Of a stretch of 11,133 bases of DNA, positions 1 through 5,537 are shown piece after piece. The notes beneath the pieces were generated by a model. That model was not told the DNA's origin. It saw only the letters and a list, made by a program, of their open reading frames with translations, and searched no databases. Location: assembly GCA_022709625.1 (NCBI GenBank), contig JAKLIL010000036.1, positions 1 through 11,133 of the forward strand, in the 5' to 3' direction. Source of the stretch: Verrucomicrobiota bacterium. Lineage in GTDB: Bacteria > Verrucomicrobiota > Kiritimatiellia > CAIQIC01 > Lenti-01. The translations under genes and the position numbers were made by a program. How positions within the stretch are numbered: position 1 is the first letter of the stretch; each line of letters starts with the position of its first letter.

Positions 1-994
1 CGCCGGACATCGCGTCCTCGTCCTTCAGCAGCTTGTTCGCGCGCCCGTAGCCGTTCACCACGCGCGTCAGCGCGCTGCGGAAGCCGCTGAGGTGGGTACC
101 GCCCTCGATGGTGTTGATGTCGTTCGCGTAGGTCAGCACCGCTTCGGCGTAGCCGTCGTTGTACTGCAGCGCGATTTCGACCGCCACGCCGTCTTGCTCC
201 TTCTCGAAATAGATCGGGTCCGGATGCAGCACGACCTTGTTCTTGTTGAGGTGCCGAACGAATTCGCGGATGCCGCCGTCGTAGCGGAAGGTCTCCGCGC
301 GCACCGTGCCGTCCTGCTGCTCCTGGCGAAACACGATTTCGATGCCCTTGTTCAGGAAGGCCAGTTCGCGCAGCCGCGCCGCGAGGATGTCCCAGGAAAA
401 CTCGATGGTGCTGAAGATCTGGTCGTCGGGATACCACGTCACCTTGGTGCCGCGGTCGGCGCACGACCCGATCACTTCCAGCGGCGAGACGGTGACGCCG
501 CGCTCGAAGCGCATGCGGTAGATCTTGCCCTCGCGCCGCACTTCGACCTCCATCCACTCGCTCAGGGCGTTCACGCAGCTCACGCCCACGCCGTGAAGGC
601 CGCCGGACACCTTGTAGCTGCCGTGGTCGAACTTGCCGCCCGCGTGCAGCATGGTCAGGGCCACCTCCACCGCCGGCTTCTTGAGCTTGGGATGCGGATC
701 CACCGGGATGCCGCGCCCGTCGTCCGTCACCGCGACGGAGCCGTCCGCCGCCACATCCACTTCGATCCGGGTGCAATAGCCCGCCAGCGCCTCGTCGATG
801 GAGTTGTCCACCACCTCGTACACGCAGTGGTGCAGCCCCCGCTGGGCGGTGTCGCCGATGTACATCGCCGGCCGTTTCCGGACCGCCTCCAGTCCTTCCA
901 GAACCTGGATCTTGGATCCGTCGTAGGTTTCCTTGGCGGCGACCGGAACGCTCTCCGGCAAGTCGTTTTTTGTTTCTGCGGACATGGATTGCAT
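1..994 (-). CDS. gyrB: DNA gyrase subunit B, N-terminal part (partial, runs off left edge)
   Basis: GyrB is the ATPase subunit of DNA gyrase, which introduces negative supercoils with GyrA in the cytoplasm. About 331 codons are present. From the first ATG, the GHKL ATPase fold shows EVVDNSIDEALAGY (about residues 60-73), DDGRGIPVD (91-99), LHAGGKFD (116-123) and the ATP lid YKVSGGLHGVGVS (127-139). The transducer domain begins around residue 230 and contains QYNDGY (277-282) and NTIEGGTHLSGF (294-305). These distinguish type IIA topoisomerase B subunits. ParE is possible in principle, but the motif set reads as GyrB. Two in-frame ATGs exist, at 994 and 985; the upstream one follows GAAAGAA directly, and the second has that purine stretch about 9 bases upstream, so the start could be 985. 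The gene is separated from the leftward operon by a terminator hairpin, so it should have its own promoter in 995-1110; I found only weak candidates there. Confidence 0.96.
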   Translation of the reverse strand, partial: MQSMSAETKNDLPESVPVAAKETYDGSKIQVLEGLEAVRKRPAMYIGDTAQRGLHHCVYEVVDNSIDEALAGYCTRIEVDVAADGSVAVTDDGRGIPVDPHPKLKKPAVEVALTMLHAGGKFDHGSYKVSGGLHGVGVSCVNALSEWMEVEVRREGKIYRMRFERGVTVSPLEVIGSCADRGTKVTWYPDDQIFSTIEFSWDILAARLRELAFLNKGIEIVFRQEQQDGTVRAETFRYDGGIREFVRHLNKNKVVLHPDPIYFEKEQDGVAVEIALQYNDGYAEAVLTYANDINTIEGGTHLSGFRSALTRVVNGYGRANKLLKDEDAMSG

Positions 995-1110
995 TTCTTT
1001 CAAACTAATATGGGTAAACTATCGAAATCCATCTTTGGAAGCAATAGAAACCGCGAGGAAAACGCGGGAGGTAAAACGATTCGGCATTGGCCGGGAATCT
1101 CCACCCGAGA

Positions 1111-1151
1111 GTCAAAAAGGCCAAAAAGGCGGTTATGGCCGCTTTTTGGCC
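1111..1151 (-). terminator. Intrinsic terminator after tadA (possibly bidirectional)
   Basis: The hairpin lies at 1119-1151. Its arms are 13 bp (GGCCAAAAAG-CGG against CCG-CTTTTTGGCC) with one bulged base at 1129 and a 6-base loop. Read on the minus strand it is followed at once by TTTTTGAC (1118-1111), as expected for rho-independent termination of the leftward operon whose last gene, tadA, stops at 1227. Read on the plus strand it is followed by TCG and five T's (1155-1159), so it could also stop rightward transcripts. It insulates gyrB from the upstream operon. Confidence 0.75.
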
Positions 1152-1230
1152 TCGTTTTTCAATATCAACGCCGTTATTTCATGAAAAACGGCCGTTTTTG
1201 TCGATTTTTAGGAAAAATTCGCGTTTTTAT
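1141..1230. promoter_or_regulatory. AT-rich spacer with near-phased A/T tracts and a 16-bp palindrome
   Basis: In an otherwise GC-rich window this stretch has runs of five A or T at 1143-1147, 1155-1159, 1184-1188, 1195-1199, 1205-1209, 1213-1217 and 1224-1228. Several are 10-12 bp apart, which is typical of intrinsically curved DNA. A perfect palindrome, AAAAACGG followed by CCGTTTTT, sits at 1184-1199, just downstream of the tadA stop codon, and ATTTTT-AGG-AAAAAT follows at 1204-1218. These may be extra termination signals for tadA or an upstream element for gyrB. No protein-binding motif is recognised. Confidence 0.3.
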
Positions 1231-1727
1231 CCGAAATTATCGTCGTGTTTGTGCTCCAAACGCCTTTTTTTGAAGAAATTCTTCATCAATGCGCTGCATT
1301 CTTCTTCAAGAACGCCCGCAAGCACTTCGGAGCGGTGGTTCAACTCCGCCGTTTGCAGGATTTGGAACCGGGAAACGGCACCGCCCCGCAGGGGATCGGA
1401 CATGCCCCAGACCACGAGAGGAATCCGGGCGAGCACGATGGCCCCCGCGCACATGGGGCACGGTTCTTTCGTCACATAGAGGATGCTGTCGGTCAGGCGC
1501 CAATCGCCCGCGGCGGCGGCGGCCTGGGTGATGGCGATGATTTCGGCGTGCGCGGTCGGATCGTTCAGCGTCCGGGTCTGGTTCCAGGCTTGGCCGGCGA
1601 GTTCCCCGCCGTTGAAGACGACGGCGCCCACCGGCACTTCGCCGGCCTCGGCGGCCCGTTTGGCCAGTTGCAGCGCCCGGCGCATCCGCGCCGCGTGCAC
1701 GGCCATTCCCAGAGATTCGCCGCTCAT
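1227..1727 (-). CDS. tadA: tRNA-specific adenosine deaminase TadA
   Basis: The 166-residue protein converts the wobble adenosine (A34) of tRNA-Arg(ACG) to inosine in the cytoplasm. It has the complete zinc deaminase signature: HAE with H60 as zinc ligand and E62 as proton shuttle, and PCPMC with C90 and C93 as the other zinc ligands. The preceding WN (48-49) and DPT (56-58) are also typical of TadA. The C-terminal stretch EEECSALMKNFFKKRR (141-156) matches the TadA C-terminal helix that contacts tRNA and separates it from free cytosine or guanine deaminases. Length is normal for the family. The ATG at 1727 overlaps the acyltransferase stop as ATGA, so translation is probably coupled. A longer in-frame extension upstream is only the shadow of the acyltransferase gene. 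Confidence 0.95.
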   Translation of the reverse strand: MSGESLGMAVHAARMRRALQLAKRAAEAGEVPVGAVVFNGGELAGQAWNQTRTLNDPTAHAEIIAITQAAAAAGDWRLTDSILYVTKEPCPMCAGAIVLARIPLVVWGMSDPLRGGAVSRFQILQTAELNHRSEVLAGVLEEECSALMKNFFKKRRLEHKHDDNFG

Positions 1728-2626
1728 GGCGGCGCCTCTTCGCCCAGCACCCAGCGCTTGTTGAACCAGAAATAGTCCTCCGGCCGGGCCTGGATCGATT
1801 CCGCGAACCGGTCCAGCGCGTACTGCATGATCCGGCGGCGGTCCGCCTCTTCGTCCAGCGCCGGATCGGATTCGATGCGGCCGGTGATGCGCCAGCCGTG
1901 GCGCAGCCAGCCGTGCCGCGTCACTTCGCCGGTGAAGACCGCCAGGCCGGATGCCCGCGCGTAATAGGCCGCCCCGCCGGGCACCTGGATGTCCGCGCCC
2001 AGAAACCGCACCGGCACCCCGGCGCGCGCCCGCACGTCGGGCAGCAGCGCCAGGACCTTGCGTTCCTCGCGCAGCTTGCGGGCCACGTCGGCGATGGCGC
2101 GGGTTTTCGTGTCGATGGCTTCCACCCCCGTGCTCCGGCGCAGCCGGTTGATCCAGGCGTCCGTCAGCGGATTTTTCTGCCGCCGCGCCAGCGTCATGAG
2201 TTCCACGCCCTGCGCGTGCAGCGCGATGCCCGCCAATTCCCAGTTGCCCATGTGCGGCACCGCCACGATGAAGCCCCCCCGCGTGGCCAACTCCGCCTGC
2301 AGGTCGTTCAGGGAGCCCAGCACCATGTGCCGATCCACCCATTCTTTCCGGATGGCCGGCAGGCGCAAGCCCTCCACGGCGGTGAAAACCAGGTTGCGGA
2401 AGGCCAGCCAGGCGATGCGGTCGAGTTCCCGGTCCGAACGCGCGGAACCGAGCGTCTGCCGCAGGCGGCGGCGGGTCCGCGCGCGCAGCTTGCGGTTTAG
2501 CGCGAAAGCCAACCGCGCCGGCCCCCAGGCCAACGCCAGCGCGGCCCGGTGCGGCAACGCCGCCAGCAAGCCCGACACGCTCCGCAACGCCGCATACTCC
2601 ATCACGTGGCGCAATTTATACTTCAT
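1724..2626 (-). CDS. LpxL/HtrB-family lipid A acyltransferase
   Basis: The 300-residue protein belongs to the lysophospholipid/lipid A late acyltransferase family (LpxL, LpxM, LpxP). These enzymes add a secondary acyl chain to lipid A precursors at the inner face of the cytoplasmic membrane. The catalytic HX4(D/E) motif is HMGNWE, with H125 and E130. A hydrophobic, basic N-terminus (about residues 12-45) should anchor it to the membrane. PVRFLGADIQVPGGAA (205-220) and RPEDYFWFNKRW (281-292) correspond to conserved downstream blocks of the family. The length of about 300 residues is usual. The ATG at 2626 overlaps the SUMF-gene stop (ATGA), and its own stop overlaps the tadA start in the same way. 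Which acyl chain and position it serves cannot be read from the sequence, so no gene symbol is given. Confidence 0.88.
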   Translation of the reverse strand: MKYKLRHVMEYAALRSVSGLLAALPHRAALALAWGPARLAFALNRKLRARTRRRLRQTLGSARSDRELDRIAWLAFRNLVFTAVEGLRLPAIRKEWVDRHMVLGSLNDLQAELATRGGFIVAVPHMGNWELAGIALHAQGVELMTLARRQKNPLTDAWINRLRRSTGVEAIDTKTRAIADVARKLREERKVLALLPDVRARAGVPVRFLGADIQVPGGAAYYARASGLAVFTGEVTRHGWLRHGWRITGRIESDPALDEEADRRRIMQYALDRFAESIQARPEDYFWFNKRWVLGEEAPP

Positions 2627-3339
2627 TGTTCTGTCAACGGTTCCCGCAAGATCCGGAAGCCGACGTCTCGGCCGCGGTAGTGTTCGGGAAAAGGTTGGGG
2701 CCGGTCCACGCGCAGCCGCGCCGGATCGCGCTCGGCCCAGCTGCCGCCGCGGGTTTCCCGCTGGCCCGGCGAGAGGGCCGGATCCGGGGCGCACCACTCG
2801 TAGAGATTGCCCGCCACATCGAACAAGCCGAACCCGTTGGCCGGAAACCGGCCTCCGCGCCGGGCGGGACCGGCGGCATCGAATTGCGCCAACTCCCGGG
2901 GCTCCCCACCCCAGCCCCACGGGTAGGGCGCGCCATCCACCCCGCCCCGGGCCGCGGCCTCCCATTCCGCCCCGGTCGGCAGGCGGATGATCCGCCTTTC
3001 GGCCTGCGATCGCCAACGGCAATAGGCTTCGGCCTCGGTCGCCGTGACCTCGGCCACGGCCTGCGCCCGCGTCCCCCGCCGGACCACGTACTGCCCCGCG
3101 GCGCGGCGCGCGATCTGCGCCGTTTGCGGGAAATCGCCGCCGCCCGCCGCGTTGAGGAAGGCCACGAAATCCCCCACCGTGGTTTCGGTGCGGGCCAGAT
3201 CGAAGCCGCCCGCCGGGCCGGACCGGGTTGCGTGCGGGGGAATGGCGACCCACTCCGCGCTCCCCGCCGCCCCGCACGCCAAGAAGCCGGCCACGCCTAT
3301 GATCCACCCAAGATTCATTCTGGATATATATACGCGCAT
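2623..3339 (-). CDS. Secreted SUMF1/FGE-sulfatase-domain protein, probably not a sulfatase-maturing enzyme
   Basis: The 238-residue protein has a signal peptide (basic start MRVYISR, hydrophobic core about 11-24, likely cleavage after AGSA near residue 28) followed by one SUMF1-type domain. Family hallmarks are ARTETTVGDFVAFLNA (49-64), YCRWRS (106-111), IRLPTGAEWEAAARGG (118-133), YPWGW (139-143), NGFGLFDVAGNLYEW (168-182), RGGSW (197-201) and VGFRI (226-230). True formylglycine-generating enzymes have two catalytic cysteines between GGSW and GFR; here that stretch has none, so FGE activity is unlikely. Many such proteins bind or modify other substrates, and its role is unknown. It heads the leftward operon. 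The ATG at 3339 is chosen because it supplies positive charges to the signal peptide; ATGs at 3357 and 3318 are alternatives. A TATATATA run on the minus strand could instead give a leaderless start at 3318. No clear Shine-Dalgarno sequence is present. Confidence 0.82.
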   Translation of the reverse strand: MRVYISRMNLGWIIGVAGFLACGAAGSAEWVAIPPHATRSGPAGGFDLARTETTVGDFVAFLNAAGGGDFPQTAQIARRAAGQYVVRRGTRAQAVAEVTATEAEAYCRWRSQAERRIIRLPTGAEWEAAARGGVDGAPYPWGWGGEPRELAQFDAAGPARRGGRFPANGFGLFDVAGNLYEWCAPDPALSPGQRETRGGSWAERDPARLRVDRPQPFPEHYRGRDVGFRILREPLTEQ

Positions 3340-3345
3340 CGGGCT

Positions 3346-3374
3346 TTGACATTCCATCGCTAAATCCGCATACT
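3346..3374 (+). promoter_or_regulatory. Sigma70-type promoter for the membrane protein-rsmI unit
   Basis: A perfect -35 box TTGACA (3346-3351), a 17-base spacer and a -10 box CATACT (3369-3374, 4 of 6 consensus) read rightward. Transcription would start near 3381, giving a leader of about 30 bases that contains AAAGG at 3398-3402, nine bases before the ATG at 3412. The promoter overlaps the 5' end of the divergent SUMF gene. Confidence 0.55.
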
Positions 3375-3411
3375 GTTTCGCCACAGTCAACTTGGCGAAA
3401 GGCGGTGGACC

Positions 3412-4557
3412 ATGGAAGAGCGCAAGGCGAAGTGCGGATGCTACGGCATGTTCACGGGCATCTATTGGATCATTGGCCTGGGTCTCGTTGGCGCCGCCCT
3501 GCTTGGTTTGCGCTACAACGGCGGCGGCGAATGGACGCCCTCGCTGCTGGCGGCCCTGCTCGCCACCGGGATTGCGATCGCCTACGTCGGTCTTTCCGCC
3601 GTCGATTGGCTGGCGCAACGGCTTGCCCTGGGGCGCAATCCCTTGCCCGACGATGTGGAAATCGCGGACCGCTCCGTGGCCCGCGAACGGGTGGCGGTCC
3701 TGAAGGGTTGCGCACCGCTTACGCGCCAGCTCCGCCGCCTGCTGGGCGCCTGGGCCGCCGGCGCATCCGGCCCGCAGGTCGCCGCCATGGCACATAGCCA
3801 GTTGCTCCGCACGCTGCTGGTGCTCGCGGCCGAAACCGCGGCGGTGCTCGTCCTGCTCTCCGCCTCCGCCGGCTTCAGCGCGCCCCAGGAACTGCTGACC
3901 TTGGGTACGGACCTGATGCTGCTGGCCGTCGTGGTTGCCATCGCCCGGTTCCAGTTGGCTTCGCAGATCGCCGGCTACGTGGACTCCCACCTGCTGGCCC
4001 GCATCGGCAACGATACCCCCGCCGCGGCCGGCGCCGAATTCGCGCAGAATGCCGCCAAATCCGTCGCGGAATCCACGGGCGCACTGGCCGCCGCGCAAAC
4101 CAAGTTCGTCGAACAACTGGCCAAATCGCAGGAGCAGGCGGCGGCGCAATTCGCCAAATCGCAGCAGGAAGCCGCCGCGCAGCTGGTCAAGGCCCAGCAG
4201 GAGGCCGCGGCCCAGCTCGCCAAGGCCCAAAGCGAGGCCGCCGCGCAGATCGCCAAGGCGCAAGGCGACATGTCCGCCAAGCTGGCCGCCGCGCAGGAGC
4301 AATCCGCCGCCCAGCTCGGCAAGGCCCAAACCGAGGTCGCCACGCAGCTCGGTCGCGTGACCGCCCTGGCTTCTTCCATCGACAACATCCTCAAGCTGCA
4401 GCAGGCCGTGGACGGCACCCTCAAAGGCGTGACGGTCACCGACGAGTTCAAGTCCACGCTGCTGGAACTGAAGCGGCACCTGGCGGAATCCGACCAGTTG
4501 CTCAAGAACGCCGCCAAGCCGCGCGCCATCCGCCTCGTGGAAAAGTCCAACGAATAA
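3412..4557 (+). CDS. Uncharacterised four-helix membrane protein with hendecad coiled-coil tail
   Basis: I do not recognise a family for this 381-residue protein. Four hydrophobic segments lie at about residues 13-33, 43-66, 131-153 and 161-188. The loop between the second and third is rich in Arg and Lys (70-115), so by the positive-inside rule both termini and this loop should be cytoplasmic. The tail is helical: from 230 to 317 it has eight consecutive 11-residue repeats of the type QEAAAQLAKAQ, then a less regular helix (318-364) and a basic end. This layout superficially recalls MotA/ExbB-like channel proteins with long tails, such as ZorA, but the conserved helix residues of that family are not evident and no MotB/ExbD partner is adjacent. 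The start is supported by AAAGG nine bases upstream and by the preceding promoter. rsmI follows after 10 bases and is probably cotranscribed. Confidence 0.85.
   Translation: MEERKAKCGCYGMFTGIYWIIGLGLVGAALLGLRYNGGGEWTPSLLAALLATGIAIAYVGLSAVDWLAQRLALGRNPLPDDVEIADRSVARERVAVLKGCAPLTRQLRRLLGAWAAGASGPQVAAMAHSQLLRTLLVLAAETAAVLVLLSASAGFSAPQELLTLGTDLMLLAVVVAIARFQLASQIAGYVDSHLLARIGNDTPAAAGAEFAQNAAKSVAESTGALAAAQTKFVEQLAKSQEQAAAQFAKSQQEAAAQLVKAQQEAAAQLAKAQSEAAAQIAKAQGDMSAKLAAAQEQSAAQLGKAQTEVATQLGRVTALASSIDNILKLQQAVDGTLKGVTVTDEFKSTLLELKRHLAESDQLLKNAAKPRAIRLVEKSNE
4099..4362 (+). repeat. Eight tandem 33-bp units encoding 11-residue coiled-coil repeats
   Basis: Residues 230-317 of the membrane protein divide without gaps into eight hendecads: TKFVEQLAKSQ, EQAAAQFAKSQ, QEAAAQLVKAQ, QEAAAQLAKAQ, SEAAAQIAKAQ, GDMSAKLAAAQ, EQSAAQLGKAQ and TEVATQLGRVT. 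Position 7 is always Leu, Ile or Phe, positions 3-5 are mostly Ala and position 11 is Gln in seven units. An 11-residue period (three helical turns) predicts a right-handed or nearly straight coiled coil. Synonymous differences between units show the repeat is not a very recent duplication. Confidence 0.85.
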
Positions 4558-4567
4558 ACCCGGAACC

Positions 4568-5308
4568 ATGCCGGAGTCCCCCGCCGCCCCCGCGTCTGCA
4601 TCCACGCCGGGGGCGGTTGCTTCTCCACCCCTCGCGCCCGGCCTCTATCTCGTCGGCACGCCGATCGGCAATCTGGAAGACATCACCCTGCGCGCCCTGC
4701 GCATCCTGCGCAGCGTCACGCATATCCTCGCCGAGGATACCCGCCATACCCGCATCCTCCTCGACCGCTACGGCATCTCCACGCCGTTGATCTCCTGCCA
4801 CAAGTTCAACGAGCGCGCCCGCGCGGAAGAGATTCTCCGCCGCATCCGCGCCGGCGAGGCCCTCGCCCTCGTCGCCGATGCCGGCATGCCCGGCATCTCC
4901 GACCCCGGGGCGCGCGCGGCTTTCGCCGTTCGCGCCGTCGGCCTGCCGGTGACCGTGGTTCCCGGCCCGTGCGCACTGTCCGCCGCCGTCGCCCTCTGCG
5001 GCGCCGTCGCTAGCCGCGGCTTCCTGTTCGAGGGCTTCCTCGACCAAAAAACCGCCGCCCGCCGCCGCCGGCTAGGGGAATTGGCGGATTTCGCCACGCC
5101 CGTCGTGTTCTACGAATCCACCCACCGTATTTTGAAACTGCTCGACGAAGTCGAACAGGAGCTTGGCGCGGACCGCAACCTGTTTCTCGCCCGCGAACTC
5201 ACGAAAAAGTTCGAGGAAACCCGCCTCGGCACGCCGGCCGAACTGCGCGCCCATTTCCAAACCCATTCGGCCAAGGGCGAATTTGTCGCCATCCTCCTCC
5301 CTCGATAG
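4568..5308 (+). CDS. rsmI: 16S rRNA (cytidine-1402-2'-O)-methyltransferase RsmI
   Basis: RsmI uses S-adenosylmethionine to methylate the ribose of C1402 in the decoding centre of 16S rRNA. The 246-residue protein has the tetrapyrrole-methylase-fold motifs in order: GLYLVGTPIGNLEDITLRAL (25-44), AEDTRHT (55-61), ADAGMPGISDPG (103-114), VVPGPCALSAA (130-140), FEGFL (154-158), YESTHR (182-187), ARELTKKFEE (208-217) and KGEFV (236-240). The first 24 residues are a Pro/Ala/Ser-rich leader without homology. The protein ends at the close of the methyltransferase core, so it lacks the C-terminal helix-turn-helix region of the E. coli enzyme (286 residues). It starts 10 bases after the membrane-protein gene and is probably in the same transcript. 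The next downstream element is an AT-rich dyad followed by seven T's, which may end it. Confidence 0.95.
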   Translation: MPESPAAPASASTPGAVASPPLAPGLYLVGTPIGNLEDITLRALRILRSVTHILAEDTRHTRILLDRYGISTPLISCHKFNERARAEEILRRIRAGEALALVADAGMPGISDPGARAAFAVRAVGLPVTVVPGPCALSAAVALCGAVASRGFLFEGFLDQKTAARRRRLGELADFATPVVFYESTHRILKLLDEVEQELGADRNLFLARELTKKFEETRLGTPAELRAHFQTHSAKGEFVAILLPR

Positions 5309-5340
5309 CCCCGCCCACGCTTATTTTCAGCTTGCATAAC

Positions 5341-5364
5341 CTATAGTATTTGCAACTACTATAG
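5341..5364. promoter_or_regulatory. Putative operator, copy 1 (24-bp near-palindrome)
   Basis: The element reads CTATAGTA, then TTTGCAAC, then TACTATAG. Folded about its centre within TTGCAA, 11 of 12 base pairs are symmetric. Copy 2 at 5485 is identical at 23 of 24 positions. Size and symmetry fit a dimeric or two-domain winged-helix regulator, and the nearest candidate is the regulator encoded at 5538-6104. Confidence 0.65.
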
Positions 5365-5371
5365 TTTTTTT
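5341..5371 (+). terminator. Possible intrinsic terminator after rsmI
   Basis: The 8-bp arms CTATAGTA and TACTATAG, with an 8-base loop, are followed directly by seven T's (5365-5371), 33 bases after the rsmI stop. The stem is AT-rich and therefore weak. The same element recurs at 5485 without the T run, so its main role is more likely protein binding; termination may be secondary. Confidence 0.35.
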
Positions 5372-5391
5372 CGATGGAAATGAGTGGGTTC

Positions 5392-5430
5392 CCGCAACCT
5401 TTGACTCAACAGCCCCCGGGCTCGTTGCGG
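5392..5430 (+). repeat. Inverted repeat with nested GC stem in the regulator leader region
   Basis: CCGCAAC (5392-5398) and GTTGCGG (5424-5430) are perfect 7-bp arms, enclosing a second short dyad AGCCC/GGGCT (5411-5422). If this region is transcribed it would fold into a stem-loop. It lies between the two operator copies. No known riboswitch or RNA family is recognised. Confidence 0.4.
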
Positions 5431-5484
5431 CTGGCTACAGCCAATCCGAAAAATCTTCCCGCTGTTTTCGCGGTTGACGTAATG

Positions 5485-5508
5485 CTATAGTATTTGCAAC
5501 TAGTATAG
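5485..5508. promoter_or_regulatory. Putative operator, copy 2, in front of the double winged-helix regulator
   Basis: This is the same 24-bp element as at 5341, differing only at its 19th base (G for C), which leaves 10 of 12 symmetric pairs. It ends 29 bases before the regulator ATG at 5538. A TTGACG hexamer at 5474-5479 resembles a -35 box, and the element itself contains -10-like TATAGT and TAGTAT sequences, but no pair has ideal 17-base spacing. Binding here would cover the core promoter, consistent with autorepression. Confidence 0.65.
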
Positions 5509-5537
5509 GTTCAAAGCCAGATCGATCCAAGGCGCCC

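Noticed and set aside
1265..1271. A7 run near the 3' end of tadA as a programmed frameshift site
   Set aside because: The codon phase (AAA AAA AGG) does not fit a -1 slippery heptamer, and no alternative frame of note follows.
92..1273. 393-codon open frame on the plus strand
   Set aside because: It lies antisense to gyrB, whose protein motifs are unmistakable. Its translation is low-complexity with no domain.
1728..2342. N-terminal extension of tadA
   Set aside because: It is the shadow of the acyltransferase gene in another frame; normal TadA length starts at 1727.
2623..3339. Sulfatase-maturing formylglycine-generating enzyme
   Set aside because: The catalytic cysteine pair is missing and no sulfatase gene is in the window.
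3412..4557. Zorya-type defence protein ZorA
   Set aside because: Only the general layout is similar. The MotA/ExbB signature residues are not evident, and ZorB, ZorC, ZorD or ZorE neighbours are absent.
3340..4605. N-terminal extension of the SUMF gene across the divergent spacer and membrane-protein gene
   Set aside because: The extension is repetitive antisense translation of the hendecad region. The signal peptide at 3339 marks the true start.
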